Shown here in pieces: positions 11,259 through 21,294 of a stretch of DNA of 64,000 nt. Source of the DNA: Priapulus caudatus (lineage: Eukaryota; Priapulida; Priapulimorpha; Priapulimorphida; Priapulidae). Each line of letters opens with the position of its first letter. Within the stretch, counting starts at the first letter, position 1. The notes below the pieces were generated by a model. It ran no database searches. It saw only the letters and a program-made list of their open reading frames with translations, and was not told the origin of the DNA. Both the position numbers and the translations under genes were made by a program. The stretch lies in contig NW_014577619.1 in assembly GCF_000485595.1 (NCBI RefSeq), forward strand, positions 92,128 to 156,127, written 5' to 3'.

Positions 11259-11811
11259 CTAAAAGTATGGTTATAATACTTATTATTAATATTAATAAAG
11301 TAAGTAAGAATCTAAAAAAACAAGTTAAAAAATAATCTAAAAATCGATAAATCTTAAAGTAGATAAACATCGACGTTACCATATATGACCCGTGATAGCT
11401 AAATGTAGCCAAATGAGTCGGAAGTCGCAAATATTCCTATGATCAGTGTTGCAATAAACTGAATAAGCGGATCATTGGGTTTTGTGATGCCGGAAAGGAT
11501 TCACACGGCTGGTGTGGCTCCTGCGTTGCTAACGTTCAACGATGGCGCCATCTGTGGTTGCTTAAGCCTCTATCATTTACCGATTGACCAATCAGCGTGT
11601 CCGGTGGACAGCCTCGTTTTGTCCACTGCACCTTCCTTTGTTTGCTGATCGCTTGGTAGTTGCTGGCTTCTTGGTTGTCGTCAAAAAATTGCTTTAGTTA
11701 GAGTCAATGTACTCGCACGGTACGCGTGGGTACTCGTAGTGTAGATCGGGACGCATAGTGAAGCTAGTGCTCGACTCGACGAGAAAGTGCGGCAGGTGCT
11801 AGTTATAATTA
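11259..11811. other. Non-coding interval, possible promoter or LTR before the SGNH ORF
   Basis: A motif AGATAAACATCGACGTTAC near 11360 recurs as AGATAAACATCGAGGTTAC at 10197 in the HECT intron, so it marks a shared repeat. GC rises from 11490, with CCAAT-box-like GACCAATCAG at about 11585. This could be the leader of the following ORF. Confidence 0.4.
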
Positions 11812-11883
11812 TTGCATGATTATTCTCCACGTATAGATAACAGGATTTTCTCTATTCTTTGTGGATTTCATTTCGCGGGCAAC

Positions 11884-12540
11884 ATGTCCAGCAAGCCATG
11901 GGCCTACAAATACGATTCTAAGCCAACACCAGGAGGAAAGGTAGTAATCCTGGGTCACAGTTACGTCCACTGGTTACGGCAGTTTTTAGTGTCATATAAC
12001 CCCTTTTTTTCGAGTGTGAGTGCAAGCTTTAATATATCGGAGCAAGAGCTGAGAGCGCAATGGTTTGTTGGGGTGATGGGCGGCACTTTAAAGGATTTAT
12101 CATGCAGTATCTCTGCAGTCAGAAACGCAATAAATTTGTCTCCGGCCATCGTGGTTATCCACCTGGGCGGGAATGATATGGACAACCAGTCCGCAAAGCC
12201 AGCAGCCATAGGGATGGAGGTCTACTAGTTGGCCAAATACATTTCAGTCAACTGCCAATCCACAGTAATTATAAGGCAGGTTTTATTTCGTAACTGCTGG
12301 AGTAATTTCCCCAAACACGTAGGCAACAGTAGAGTTCGAGTAATAAACAAATTTCTGTCTGCCACCTGTGAGGGTTGCGAAAAGCGATGTTTTGGGCACA
12401 CTGTTATAATTGATGGCGTGCATTTGTCGCCGATTGGAAACTATAAGCTATACAAATCTTCGAGGGGGGCTATTATTGCTGCCAACAAATTATATTACGC
12501 CATAGAGAATAACCCCAACGCAGGGATTTACGAGGTGTAA
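11884..12540 (+). pseudogene. SGNH/GDSL-type hydrolase-like ORF, one internal stop
   Basis: A single frame of 219 codons from ATG 11884 to TAA 12538-12540, broken only by TAG at 12226-12228. I prefer this start to the ATG at 11812 because AACATGTCC is a better context and the family begins shortly before its first block. Blocks: VVILGHSYVHW at residue 23 (block I, GxS with nucleophile Ser), VVIHLGGNDMD at about 100 (block III GxND) and DGVHLSPIGNY at about 180 (block V DxxH). All catalytic-type residues Ser, Gly/Asn, Asp and His are present. SGNH ORFs of this kind are known from Ngaro/DIRS-type retrotransposons, and a Ngaro element lies 2 kb downstream, so I infer it is transposon-derived. 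A single stop could be a late mutation or sequence error. Confidence 0.8.
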
Positions 12541-12560
12541 TGCAAGTACAGTACTTGCAT
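12540..12560. repeat. Inverted repeat directly after the SGNH stop codon
   Basis: ATGCAAGTAC, one base, then GTACTTGCAT: a perfect 10-bp inverted repeat starting at the last base of the TAA stop. It could form a 3' UTR hairpin. No U-tract follows, so I do not call it a terminator. Confidence 0.75.
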
Positions 12561-13197
12561 AACAATGATAATATAAAATCAAGGTAATTTGATAACACTG
12601 TACATGGATACAATCAGCAATCAACAATACATCTGCGGCGTTTAAGGTTAGCTCATAAGGGGGTCCGTTATTTTGGCTGTAACCCTCTTGTAATGTACTT
12701 GCGGTGTGGATTTCCGTTTAGTCCTACATGTGCTGGGATGAATAATACATGGGTTGCCAGGGGCATCCTAATCACCCAGCTTGTTCTAACAGGCAAGCAG
12801 CATTCAAATTATATCATAACGAAATTACTACAAAATGTATTTTGATGTTTATTTACTATACAAAAAATGAAACCTGGTATCCTCCGAATATCAAGGAACT
12901 TGTAAATTTTCATCCCGAGTACTATTAAGAATACAGTCAAGCGGATACAGGCAGTAAATGTGAACGGCTCAATGGATCTAAAAAAAAATTTAATTGTAAT
13001 GTACGCTTAGTAATTATTTGTGAAATATTCTAGGTGTATCACATGACAACGAAAATTCTAAATTTGTTATGTAAACTTGGTACTTCAAAAGGTTGAAATA
13101 CAACTTTTGCCACAAGTTCTCCGTAATAATGGGAAAAAAATGGTACTCAAAAAAAAAAAAATTGCAATTAAGTAACTTATTTTACTAATTTTATTAG
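12561..13197. other. Non-coding interval
   Basis: AT-rich with A-runs at 12980 and 13150. No exon or paired repeat recognised. Confidence 0.4.
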
Positions 13198-13216
13198 GTG
13201 TAAGGCCTATGGCTAG

Positions 13217-13449
13217 TACAGCATGAAGAACGACTCACTTTGGAGAACATTATGAGACTATTTAAGGAGAAAATAGCAGCAGGGAAGGAGTGCAAGTGGT
13301 GATGGCCGACAAAGACATGGCAGAGAGGGACGTCATGATCCAGGAGAGGCCCGGCATCTCAATCTTGATCTGTCTCTTACACACACTCCGCACATTCCGA
13401 CGGGAAATCAGCACAGATAAAATGGGAATAACTCCAGCACAACGAGATG
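13217..13449 (+). pseudogene. MULE/ZSWIM-type transposase exon, one frameshift
   Basis: The exon uses an acceptor TAG at 13214-13216 and donor GTAAGT at 13450. The first part reads VQHEERLTLENIMRLFKEKI. After a one-base shift near 13285 it reads VVMADKDMAERDVM, then ICLLHTLRTFRREIS and MGITPAQRD. This is the segment after the second catalytic acid of Mutator-like transposases in the metazoan ZSWIM3-like branch (the DKD-x-ER pattern and the C-x2-H-T-x-R-x-F-R-R-E pattern). No upstream or downstream exons are recognisable, so it is an isolated exon; the next 50 bp are already LTR-like repeat. Confidence 0.75.
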
Positions 13450-13515
13450 TAAGTTTATACAAACTGAAAGCAAAATGTACAGAATGTACTACTATTATTC
13501 TGTCAACAAATCCTC

Positions 13516-13566
13516 TCGACAACATTATATTGGCCAGCCGGCCGTTTCTGCTTCCACTCGGTTCGT
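13516..13566. repeat. 51-bp direct repeat, copy 1 (pairs with 14273-14323)
   Basis: Copies share CGACA-CATTATAT and GGCCAGCCGGCCGTTTCTGC with about six differences. They flank the LTR-like segment plus tRNA-His, so they mark either the element's own repeats or the duplicated host site. Confidence 0.75.
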
Positions 13567-14123
13567 CAGCCGACGGCTGGTGGGTATGTAATGCAGAAAT
13601 TTGGTACCGTGAGAACGGTGGCACATACGACCGTTCAGGGACGAACGGCGGATGGCGTACGACATATTTAGAAGGGGCATATCAATTAACGTCACGGACG
13701 GCATAGCTGATAGAATCATTAATAGAGGTACGGCCGGTTCTCACGGCCTGACTACGGGTGTAACGGCCTCGGCCCGACCCTAGAACAGAGCGAAAGTTGT
13801 CAACCAGGTAGCCATTAAGCAACACTTAATGACAGTCCGACAACTGGTCAAAGAGAGCATTGAACCCCGACAATGGAACGTTTGTCGCGACCGGTCCTTG
13901 TAATCACTAGTCGGTGCCACGAATCAGGAAATCTGTTAGGGTGCGACGAACGCGCGCATGGTTTAAAAGAGAGGGGTTTTGGGAGAAACGGGAGAGTCTC
14001 GGACCAGCACTTGGTATGTGTATACACTGTAGCTATTCGTGTTCTAGAATAAACCTATAGTTGTTTACCGTTTATACAACTCTTACGTCTACTGTCTACG
14101 AGCGTACATTCCAAGCTACAATT
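13567..14123 (+). mobile_element. LTR-like segment (promoter and poly-A signal) ending at a tRNA-His primer site
   Basis: The segment has the layout of an LTR: GC-rich upstream part, TATA-like TTTAAAAG near 13962, AATAAA at 14048-14053, then about 70 bp ending in GCTACA. Directly after it come bases complementary to the 3' CCA end of tRNA-His (14124). A TG start consistent with an LTR is at 13798 but the true 5' end is uncertain because no second LTR is visible. The string AATAAACCT-TAG also occurs at 42028 before the second tRNA-His locus, which links the two elements. Confidence 0.6.
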
Positions 14124-14198
14124 TGGTGCCGTGACCAGGATTCGAACCTGGGTTATTGCGGCCACAACGCAAGATACTAACCACTATAAGATCACGGC
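14124..14198 (-). tRNA. tRNA-His (GUG)-like sequence with encoded CCA, fused to an LTR end
   Basis: On the minus strand 14198-14127 folds as a full cloverleaf: acceptor GCCGTGA/TCACGGC, D arm with TAGTGGTTAGTA (A box), anticodon stem TTGCG/CGCAA with loop TTGTGGC (anticodon GTG), and T arm CCAGG-TTCGAAT-CCTGG with perfect B box GGTTCGAATCC. Discriminator A is followed by CCA (14126-14124), which eukaryotic tRNA genes do not encode. Because the CCA complement touches the LTR end, I infer a reverse-transcribed primer tRNA rather than a plain gene. The base before G1 is not the G-1 that mature tRNA-His carries. It could still be transcribed by Pol III because both boxes are intact. Confidence 0.85.
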
Positions 14199-14456
14199 GA
14201 CGAGACGATATTGTCTGGCAGATAGTATGTTTATTTGTGCCAGATGTTGTCGACATGCCATTCTGTTGCCACTCGACACCATTATATGGGCCAGCCGGCC
14301 GTTTCTGCTCCCACCCGGTTCGTAAGACCATGTCGGGTGGGGATACTGCCTGGCAGATAGGATGTTTACCGTGCTAGAGCCTAGATATGGTCGAAATGCT
14401 GTCGGGCTGACAGATCAACGAAATGTCAGGCAGACAGACCACCGCAGGGTAGTTAC
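14199..14456. repeat. Short repeats after the tRNA-His, including 51-bp repeat copy 2
   Basis: 14273-14323 repeats 13516-13566. CTGGCAGATAG-ATGTTTA occurs at 14214 and 14349. No coding sequence was found. This could be the leader of the Ngaro element or the remains of a short LTR-element interior. Confidence 0.6.
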
Positions 14457-17400
14457 ATGATAAGTTTGTTACTGCCGAGTCTATCTTTGTACAGTATGTC
14501 GACCAAAACCAAGAAGGGGAAACAGGCCCCAGCATTACCAGAGGCAGGATCCAGCAAGAAAACTCGGAGGACACGAGCAGTTGCATGCCACCGCCGCTGT
14601 CTGATATCCCAACCACATCAGGCGACCAGGCTGGGCCACTGTCCGGGGAACAGCAGGGAGCCTTGCTCGCAGAGAAGATTTTGGCAGCCGATGAGCTCAT
14701 GGGAAAAGTGGAGGCTGCCCTGCTGGCGTTCGATCAGATCAGACAAACTGGTACCACCGCGGGCACAACAGGACAGTTCAAATGACAACACAGATGCTCA
14801 TCAGGCCACCAATACCTCTCCATCCGTGACGGCCGGTGGAGTGGTTAAAAATTTCTCAGGTAGGCCTATGGACAAGTCTGACATTTTTGTCTCGGCATCT
14901 GCTCCGCTCGGGACTTTAGTCCCATGTAAAGTTACACTACAGATTTGGGCAGAATAGTTTGTTGACTTTGCCGTGTTGACGAAGCCAGAACACGAGGTCT
15001 CATACTCCGTTAGCCTGGTAGGTAGCCAGAGTGACAAGCAAGCGCAACAATTAGTACCGGCCAAAGGACAGTCACTTAAGACAATAGAATGGTGGTTCGA
15101 GGCGTACGAGATATACATGACAGTTTACCTGTCGTCGCCCAAATTCATGAAACTGGCACCCGAGCTCATTCAATACGGGCGAATGATTAAAGACTTGGCC
15201 CGCAAGGGCGGGAACTTGTCGTTTTACAACTCGAATTTCAGGCGACTGCGCTGTACCAACAATTGGGCTTAGGGGCAGGTCAACTGGGAACTGTGGATGA
15301 CGGCTCTACATTCTCGAGGCCTACAACCCCATAACGCTGGTTCAAAACTATCTGGGGCTAACAATGCGTCGCCCTTTCGTATGCATACTAAGTACAACAC
15401 TGTGTGTTAGAAATTCAATGATGACAAGTTCTGTCGGGGCTGCAAATATACCCACAAATGCAAAGGCTGCGGCTGAAATCACCCAGCAACCCGATGCTAC
15501 AACCAGTCTAATAAACCCAGCCAACGAGCGGGACACATGATGGGTATCACAACCGCCTCTCAGGGTAACTTTAACAAAAATTCGGCCAATAAATGAGGGT
15601 GCTCCTGGCACTTAGCTAACTACATTCATAACCACTCCAGTCAAAGCGCAAACGTTTTCGCACTTGCTACAGGGTTACGATTTGCAGTCCTCACGGTACT
15701 TGCTATACGGTTTTAAGTTTGATTTCAGGTTAAATTCCTTTTTCAATCCGAAGTGAGTTAGGCAGCAGGCACACAGTTTGCCTTCGGCTCTACAGAATCC
15801 ACAGGTGGTACAAGAAAAGTTAGCCAAAGTGGTTTGCCTTGGTAAGATCAAAGGGCCATTCAATAAGCCAATTTCCCCTGGGGGATTCCCCCTCCACATA
15901 TCTCCAGTAGGGCCAATTCCTAAAGCATCAGGTGGGTTCCGACTCATTCATCACCTATTGTTTCCCCATGGCAGTTCAGTAAATGATGCTATACCGAAGC
16001 ACGCCTCATCGGTTTTTTATAATAACATCAACGATGCCATCACCTGGATTAAAACCCAGTCTATCTAGCGAAAACCGATATAGAGTCTGCATTTAAAATT
16101 ATTCCAATCTCTCTCCTCGATCAGCCCCTGCTGGAGCTCTCATGGGGTGGCCAGTATTATATGGACGCTGTCCTTACGCACAATTTTCAATCGCTTTTCG
16201 TCGTCTCTCAAGTGGATTGCGCTGGAAAAGATCTATTGTTCATGTGCTGGATGATTTTTTGTTCATGGCAGATTCATATCGCAAGTGCGCTCACGACTTG
16301 GATTCATTTATCCACATGTGCACAGAGATTGGTGTACCAATAGCACCCCAAAAAACGGTGGGTCCTGCCACTTCCCTCCCGTTTTTAGGTATAACTCTGG
16401 ACACCGTGGCTTAAGAGGCCCGCCTCCCTGAGGATAAGCTGGCTAAGTGCAGGGGGCAGATCAGGAACCTGATGGCCACAAAAAAGGCCACGTTACGGGA
16501 AATCCAGTCCTTGGTCGGGTTATTAAACTTTGCCTGTTCGGTCATTGTACCTGGTCGGGCATTCTTGCGGAGGCTCATAGACCTGACTGTAGGGGTATCC
16601 AGGCCTAAGCACCATATCCGCCTTACGTGTCAGGACACACACGACCTAAAAGTGTGGCTAGCATTCCTGGAGGAATTTAATGGCAAGACCTTTTTCTTGG
16701 ACGACCGCATGCTTTCTAGCGACAAGCTGGACTTATACACAGATGCTGCGCAGTCTTTGGGGTTTGACGCGGTTTGTTCGGGTAAATGGTTTTTCAGCGA
16801 GTGGCCCCCAGCATGGAAGCAGTACAACATCGCTACTCTGGTGTTATACGCTATCGTTGCTGCGGTGGCGGTATGAGGCCGTCTGTTGCCTAATCTGTCC
16901 ATATGCTTCACACTAATAACCAAGCTCTGGTGCCGGTAATCAATAAGCAGTCTGCTAAAGACCCTCATCTCATGTCGCTGGTCCGTAAGCTAGTCCTCTT
17001 GTGTCTTAGGTATAACATTCGTTTTACTGCAGGTGGACGACTTCAAGCAACAAGCCCCCTGTGCGGATCAGGCTCCCACAGTGCTGCCACTAGAATGGTC
17101 CCCATTGGATTTGGGCAGCTCTGAATCAACTGCAAAGTGATTTTCTGGCTCTGTCCACTGCTGCTCAATACAATAAGGATTGGGACAAATTGGTAGCCTT
17201 CGGGCTTAGTGTAGACCTGCAGGTCAGCATCCAAGTTCCGCTTTCTACGATTACGTTATTTGTCGCATTTCTGCATAGGTCTGGAGCAGCTGCTCCTTCT
17301 ATTATTTCGACTCTCTCAGCTATTGCCTACTGGCATAAGATCAGGGGCTTCCCCAATCCCTCCAAAAAAAATGTGTCTAAGCTGCTGGCAAGGGCCAAAA

Positions 17401-17633
17401 ATCTCATGAGCGGTAACGATGTGCGCCTCCCCATTACAACGCACATCCTCGGTTCCTTGTATTTAAACTCTCTCGCCTCGCTGTCTGAATTTTTATGTCA
17501 GGGTATTCGGGGACAAGTTTCTGGCCCGTTGTTCCTCATGCCCGATGGGAGGCCACTTTCCCGCTCCCAGTTCGACAAGAACCTCAAGGCGCTACTGGGT
17601 TTTTGTGGATTGTCCACTTCATCATTTAAATGA
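14457..17633 (+). mobile_element. Ngaro/DIRS-type tyrosine-recombinase retrotransposon, frameshifted
   Basis: Gag: a Lys-rich start at 14496, a linker, and from about 14945 FVDFAVLTKPE, SLVGSQSDKQAQQL and LIQYGRMIKDLARKGG; its zinc knuckle is near 15415-15510 (CRGCKYTHKCKGCG). RT from 15778: LQNPQVVQEKLAKV, GGFRLIHHLLFPHGSSVND, then HVLDDFLF (the DIRS-type LDD catalytic box, about 16237) and VPIAPQKTVGPATSLPFLGI. RNase H covers about 16690-17110 (LDLYTDAAQSLGF, HTNNQALVPVINKQSA). A tyrosine recombinase starts at about 17120; its N-terminal domain is readable (AQYNKDWDKLVAFG, LLARAKNL), but the region with the first catalytic Arg is deleted near 17500 and the coding stops before the HxxR and Tyr boxes. 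At least eight frame changes or stops. The order gag-RT-RH-YR and absence of integrase support Ngaro/DIRS. Nothing here is active. Confidence 0.9.
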
Positions 17634-17956
17634 AAGTAAAAGTATGCACTGGCGATAACGAGCCATTATCGATCACTTTTGACGACTGGCTCAGTAGTTT
17701 AAAATGGAGACAATTAGAACTGGGTCTCGATGCTACGTCGTTCCGCGTATTTGGCTTATCTACGCTCGGAGGTCATGCCGCCGAATTTTGCCGCCGCCTC
17801 CTTACCGAGCGGCTTGCTATGACTTGGGAACCACGTTTCCGCGATCTGCTGCGCGAAGTAGATGCTCGGAATGCGCTAAAAAAAATTCCAGCAGCATCGC
17901 GGCGAACATATATATGGTGGCCGAGGGCTGCCACTACAATTTTAACTCTGAAATAA
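17634..17956 (+). other. ORF of uncertain status after the recombinase
   Basis: An open frame reads through the end of the Ngaro element (GDNEPLSITFDDWLSSLKW) and then Arg-rich sequence ending at 17956. A 'TFDDWL-SL' phrase resembles gag proteins of other LTR elements, but I see no other support. Its last bases (GGCCGAGGGCTGCCACTACA near 17921) match the 40-bp tandem repeat at 18174. Confidence 0.3.
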
Positions 17957-17964
17957 ATAAAAGC

Positions 17965-18165
17965 AACAAAAAAATCTAAATCAAAATCAAAATCAAATTC
18001 AAAACGAAATCAAAATCAAAATCAAAATCAAATTCAAAACGAAATCAAAATCAAAATCAAAATCAAATTCAAAATCAAAACGAAATCAAAATCAAAATCA
18101 AAATCAAAATCAAAATCAAAACGAGAGCAAAATCAATATCAAAATCAAAATCAAAAGTAAAGTGC
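17965..18165. repeat. AAAATC/AAATTC hexamer-type microsatellite
   Basis: About 200 bp of imperfect tandem AAAATC units, with AAACG variants in a higher-order pattern (CAAATTCAAAACGAAATC recurring). Confidence 0.9.
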
Positions 18166-18171
18166 AATGAG

Positions 18172-18360
18172 TACGCGTTGGCCGAGAGCTGCCACTAAAG
18201 TAAAATGAGTTTATGCGTTGGCCGAGAGCTGCCACTAAAGTGAAATGAGTTTACGCGTTGACCGAAAGCTGCCACTAAAGTGAAATGAGTTCACGCGTTG
18301 GCCGAGAGCTGCCACTGAAGTGAAATGAGTTTACGCGTTGGCCGAGAGCTGCCACTACAG
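18172..18360. repeat. Five tandem copies of a 40-bp unit
   Basis: The unit starts GCGTTGGCCGAGAGCTGCCA and continues CTAAAGTGAAATGAGTTTAC. Copies differ at one to four positions. A diverged single copy precedes the microsatellite at 17921. It may be the split terminal repeat of the Ngaro element or a small satellite. Confidence 0.9.
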
Positions 18361-18453
18361 ACTGGTACATGTTCGCCACCTTCACTCCGGCATATATCCT
18401 TCGCTACACTGAAGTTAGTGTAGCGTATGGAACTGTCGACCGGGTACCAGTCT
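18359..18453. repeat. Nested inverted repeats (cruciform-type)
   Basis: Outer arms AGACTGGTAC (18359-18368) and GTACCAGTCT (18444-18453) are perfect. Inner arms CGCTACACT (18402-18410) and AGTGTAGCG (18417-18425) are perfect with a 6-base loop. Probably a small foldback element. Confidence 0.8.
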
Positions 18454-18512
18454 AGCCACTACCATGATTCATTGCGATCCAGGCTATCCCACAATGCTGT
18501 GCACTATTCAAA

Positions 18513-19248
18513 ATGGCGACTTGGTGTGATGATGAAAATCTCAAAGATGCGCTGGAAAAGTATGTTAAGCAAGGTTTGAAAAGATGCAAAATCATCGATT
18601 TTATGTGGCGAGACTTTGCTGAATATCCTTGGAGCATCCGTTCATTAGATAGACGACTGCAGCATTTCGAATAATTCTACAACGACAAAACAATCCAAGT
18701 CCAGGATTTAGTGGCTGTAGTACAAAATTAGTTGAATGGCCCTGGACAACTTCTTGGGTACAGGGCCATGCACAAGAAGATAAGACAGGTGTATGATTTG
18801 AAGGCAACTCGGGAGCAAGTGTATTTGGCCATGCAAGAATTAGACCCGGATGGCCTTCAAGCACGTGGTGTAGTGGGAGCAAAAAAGCAGCGAAAAAGGG
18901 GCAACTTTACGTCTAGAGGATCAAACTGGGTCCACTCGCGGGACGGCCACGATAAGCTGATGGGCTATCAGAACTCCACATTTCCACTTTCTTATTTATG
19001 GTTGCTTGGACACTGCAAGCCGAACGCTTTTATGGTTGCGAGTATGGGTTTCAAACTGCGACCCTAAATTGATTGGTCGCTGGTATCTTGAGTACTTGTT
19101 TGAAACAAGACGGATCGCCTCAATGCTGCGTGTGGACAGAGGAACTGAAACAGGGACCATGGCCACAATTCATGCGTTTTTGCGCAGGCACCATGATGAC
19201 ATGGACTCCAATGAGACAGTAATTTATGGACCTTCAACGGCAAATCAG
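18513..19248 (+). pseudogene. Metazoan integrase core-domain gene, decayed
   Basis: A DDE integrase-like gene of the kind common in fish and invertebrate genomes as a long single protein. The ATG at 18513 opens MATWCDDENLKDALEKYVKQ. The frame passes two in-frame stops (about 18672 and 18729) through GPGQLLGYRAMHKKIRQVY and QELDPDGLQARGVVGAKKQR into RGSNWVHSRDGHDKL, whose Asp is the first catalytic acid (family form W-H-x-D-G-x-D-K-L). The frame shifts near 18990 into IYGCLDTASRTLLWLRVW, then LRVDRGTETGTMATI, with the second catalytic Asp and Glu position at RVDRGTETG. A GT donor at 19249 (CAG/GTAGGG) suggests more exons lay downstream. Two stops and one frameshift make it a pseudogene. Confidence 0.88.
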
Positions 19249-19583
19249 GTAGGGCCATCTTGTCTCACAACCTTTTCATGTAAAGCATTAGGCCGTCAAC
19301 ATATTCTGTATGCCCCACTTAATGCTGAACTGATGTTTAGGAGGGGGAGGATGGGATGGAATGTAACACGTTAGCGTGGGGCATTTAGAAAAAAGCAACA
19401 TTTTTTTATCAATATGTTTAATTAAATATTTTCTGTTGAGTGGTATCTCAATCCAAAAGTAGCTCATTGTGCATGGCGTTCGGTCAGTTTCAACTTAATT
19501 TATGTGGATATTTCGACATGTACTTTTCATCACAAATGGAATACTGCAAAACATGTGTGAGTCATATTCAGTATTATAGTGCA
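19249..19583. other. Non-coding interval after the integrase
   Basis: No exon recognised. The remaining integrase exons are not visible. Confidence 0.4.
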
Positions 19584-20389
19584 GGGCGTCAAGTGACAAG
19601 TGACGCTCAAAAAATAGGAAAATAGGAATTTCAGGAATCTTGGTGATAAAATATATGTTAAATAGGAATATTGTTTGCGTTAGATGGCCCCCAACACCCC
19701 TACAGCCATCCCGATCCACCACAAATGGTTTTATTAATATACAAATTTGGAGTTACATCACATGCGAACAATATTTTGAGGTTTTAATGAAAAATGCATG
19801 TTAAAATTGATAAGCAGTTTATACATGCATAAGCACCCATACATGTAGACTACTCCAAAATAGTATGACGTACATGTACACATGGGCAGATCCGGGTTTT
19901 TTTTTAAAGGGGAGTCCAGTTAGAAATAAAGGGCACTTTCATAAAAAGGTGCTGAAGGCAGCTCATGCGACGTGTCTAAGGTACGTTGCCACTTAGGGGG
20001 GGTTAGGAGGACCTCCCCCCAAAAAATATTAAAAATTGGTGCATTCTGAGAGCATCTGAGCAGTAATTTTGATGTCTAGAATGCGTTTTCCCTTTTTTGG
20101 GGTAAAAAAAAAGGCGGGGGTCCGGACCACCTGGACCCCCCTTGGGATACACATACCCCATCCAACTGAGAAACAACTTTACTTAAATAAAATCTGTGAT
20201 AGTAAAGAGTAATTACGTTAATTTAAAGTAAGGGGTCACCTGAAATGTAAATTCCTGCATTCTGAGAAAGATACATACAATTCTGGATTAAAAATAGGAA
20301 AAAATAGGAATTTGTCCAGAAAATAGGAGAAAATAGGAATTGCCCAGAAAATAGGAAAAAATAGGAAAAAATAGGAACTTGACGCCCGG
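19582..20389. mobile_element. Non-autonomous DNA element of about 0.8 kb with short TIRs
   Basis: The ends CAGGGCGTCAAGT (19582) and ACTTGACGCCCGG (ending 20389) are inverted repeats of 10-11 bp. The hexamer ATAGTG lies immediately outside both ends (19576-19581 and 20390-20395), a likely target duplication. Inside, AAAATAGGAA-type motifs are repeated near both ends in the same orientation (19610-19670 and 20285-20375). No ORF. The superfamily is unclear; hAT-like by TIR style only. Confidence 0.6.
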
Positions 20390-20799
20390 ATAGTGACCTG
20401 TGGCTGTATAATAATACCCTCTCGTTGTATTAAGCAAAAAATTATCTGAAATGAGAGCTGATTATTAAGCTTAAGTTTACCACTTACTAAAGAGCAACAT
20501 CATACAATATGTTTACCACAATTCCATTGTGTATGTAGCATCAGATCATATAAGTCACCGAGCAGTCACTTCGACTATTCCCATTGGTCAGCCATTTTGG
20601 AATTGAGATGCTAGCGGCACGTAGTAGCCATAAGCGGATCATCAGATGCTGCCATGGAGACTGTTAGGAAACGATAGGGAGGGTCGTATTGCTCTGCTTT
20701 TAATTGCAATAATCGGTCGTCATCAATACCCGGACCAAGTTTTTTTAGGTTCCCGAAAGACCCGAAAAGGTTATTTAGATAAATATTATTACATCGTGA

Positions 20800-20930
20800 C
20801 TAATAAACATCCTCAGAGTGCTAAGCAGAGTGTGTACCATTTTTCAAGTCTTTAATATGACCTGGTTTCAGAGTCGAACCCCCGACCCCCCGCATGCGAG
20901 GCTTCACAATAGGCTACACAATATTGCACC
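20800..20930 (-). mobile_element. tRNA-derived SINE, copy 1
   Basis: On the minus strand a Pol III B box GGTTCGACTC (about 20871-20880), an upstream A-box-like TAGCCTATTG, and a body containing GTACACACTCTGCTTAGCAC. A second copy at 23165-23285 keeps the same order. Family not named. Confidence 0.65.
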
Positions 20931-20953
20931 TTGCTTTTCTTTTTGAATTTCAG

Positions 20954-21294
20954 AGTTCAGCGCCTCTATGTGCATGAAGCAGTCGACAAATTTTGGCAAG
21001 AAATGGTTAAATGTGAATTAACCAAACGACAGGGGAAACCAGTTGTGGTAGCAGGTGATGCCCGGATGGACAGCCAGCCCTGGTCACAGTGCAAAGTATT
21101 GCACTTACACCACAATGGATGCCACCAACCACATAATACTGGATGTTAGCAACGTGGATGTTCGAGAAAGCGGCAATTGAAGAGTATAAACATGGAGGCA
21201 CTTGGTTTCGTGCGAGGATTAGATTTCCTCATAAGAAATCTCGACAGAAAGGAAATTATGACAGATCAACATCCTCAAATCACTTCGATGATAA
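20954..21294 (+). pseudogene. Transposase exon (THAP/Kolobok-type partner), copy 1
   Basis: Acceptor TTTCAG at 20948-20953, donor GTAAGT at 21295. Reads RLYVHEAVDKFWQEMVKCEL, then VVVAGDARMDS; a 4-base insertion near 21072 shifts the frame, and the continuation SPGHSAKYCTYTTMDATNHI is in the next frame. The phrase GDxRxDSPGHxAKY is a hallmark of a transposase family that often carries an N-terminal THAP domain. After a second frame change (about 21170) it reads EEYKHGGTWFRARIRFPHKK, which I cannot place. A copy with fewer insertions but more deletions lies at 23296-23620. Confidence 0.65.

Noticed and set aside
12226-12228. Programmed readthrough of the TAG in the SGNH ORF
   Set aside because: No readthrough context or downstream structure that I could recognise. 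A point mutation or error is simpler.
14127-14198. Functional host tRNA-His gene
   Set aside because: The encoded CCA and direct contact with an LTR end favour a retrocopied primer. A working gene cannot be excluded but is not the simplest reading.
17965-18360. CRISPR array
   Set aside because: Repeats are contiguous with no unique spacers, and the genome is eukaryotic.
20860-20925. True tRNA gene on the minus strand
   Set aside because: B box is good but the acceptor and anticodon arms do not pair, and the same sequence with a body recurs at 23165, so it is a SINE.
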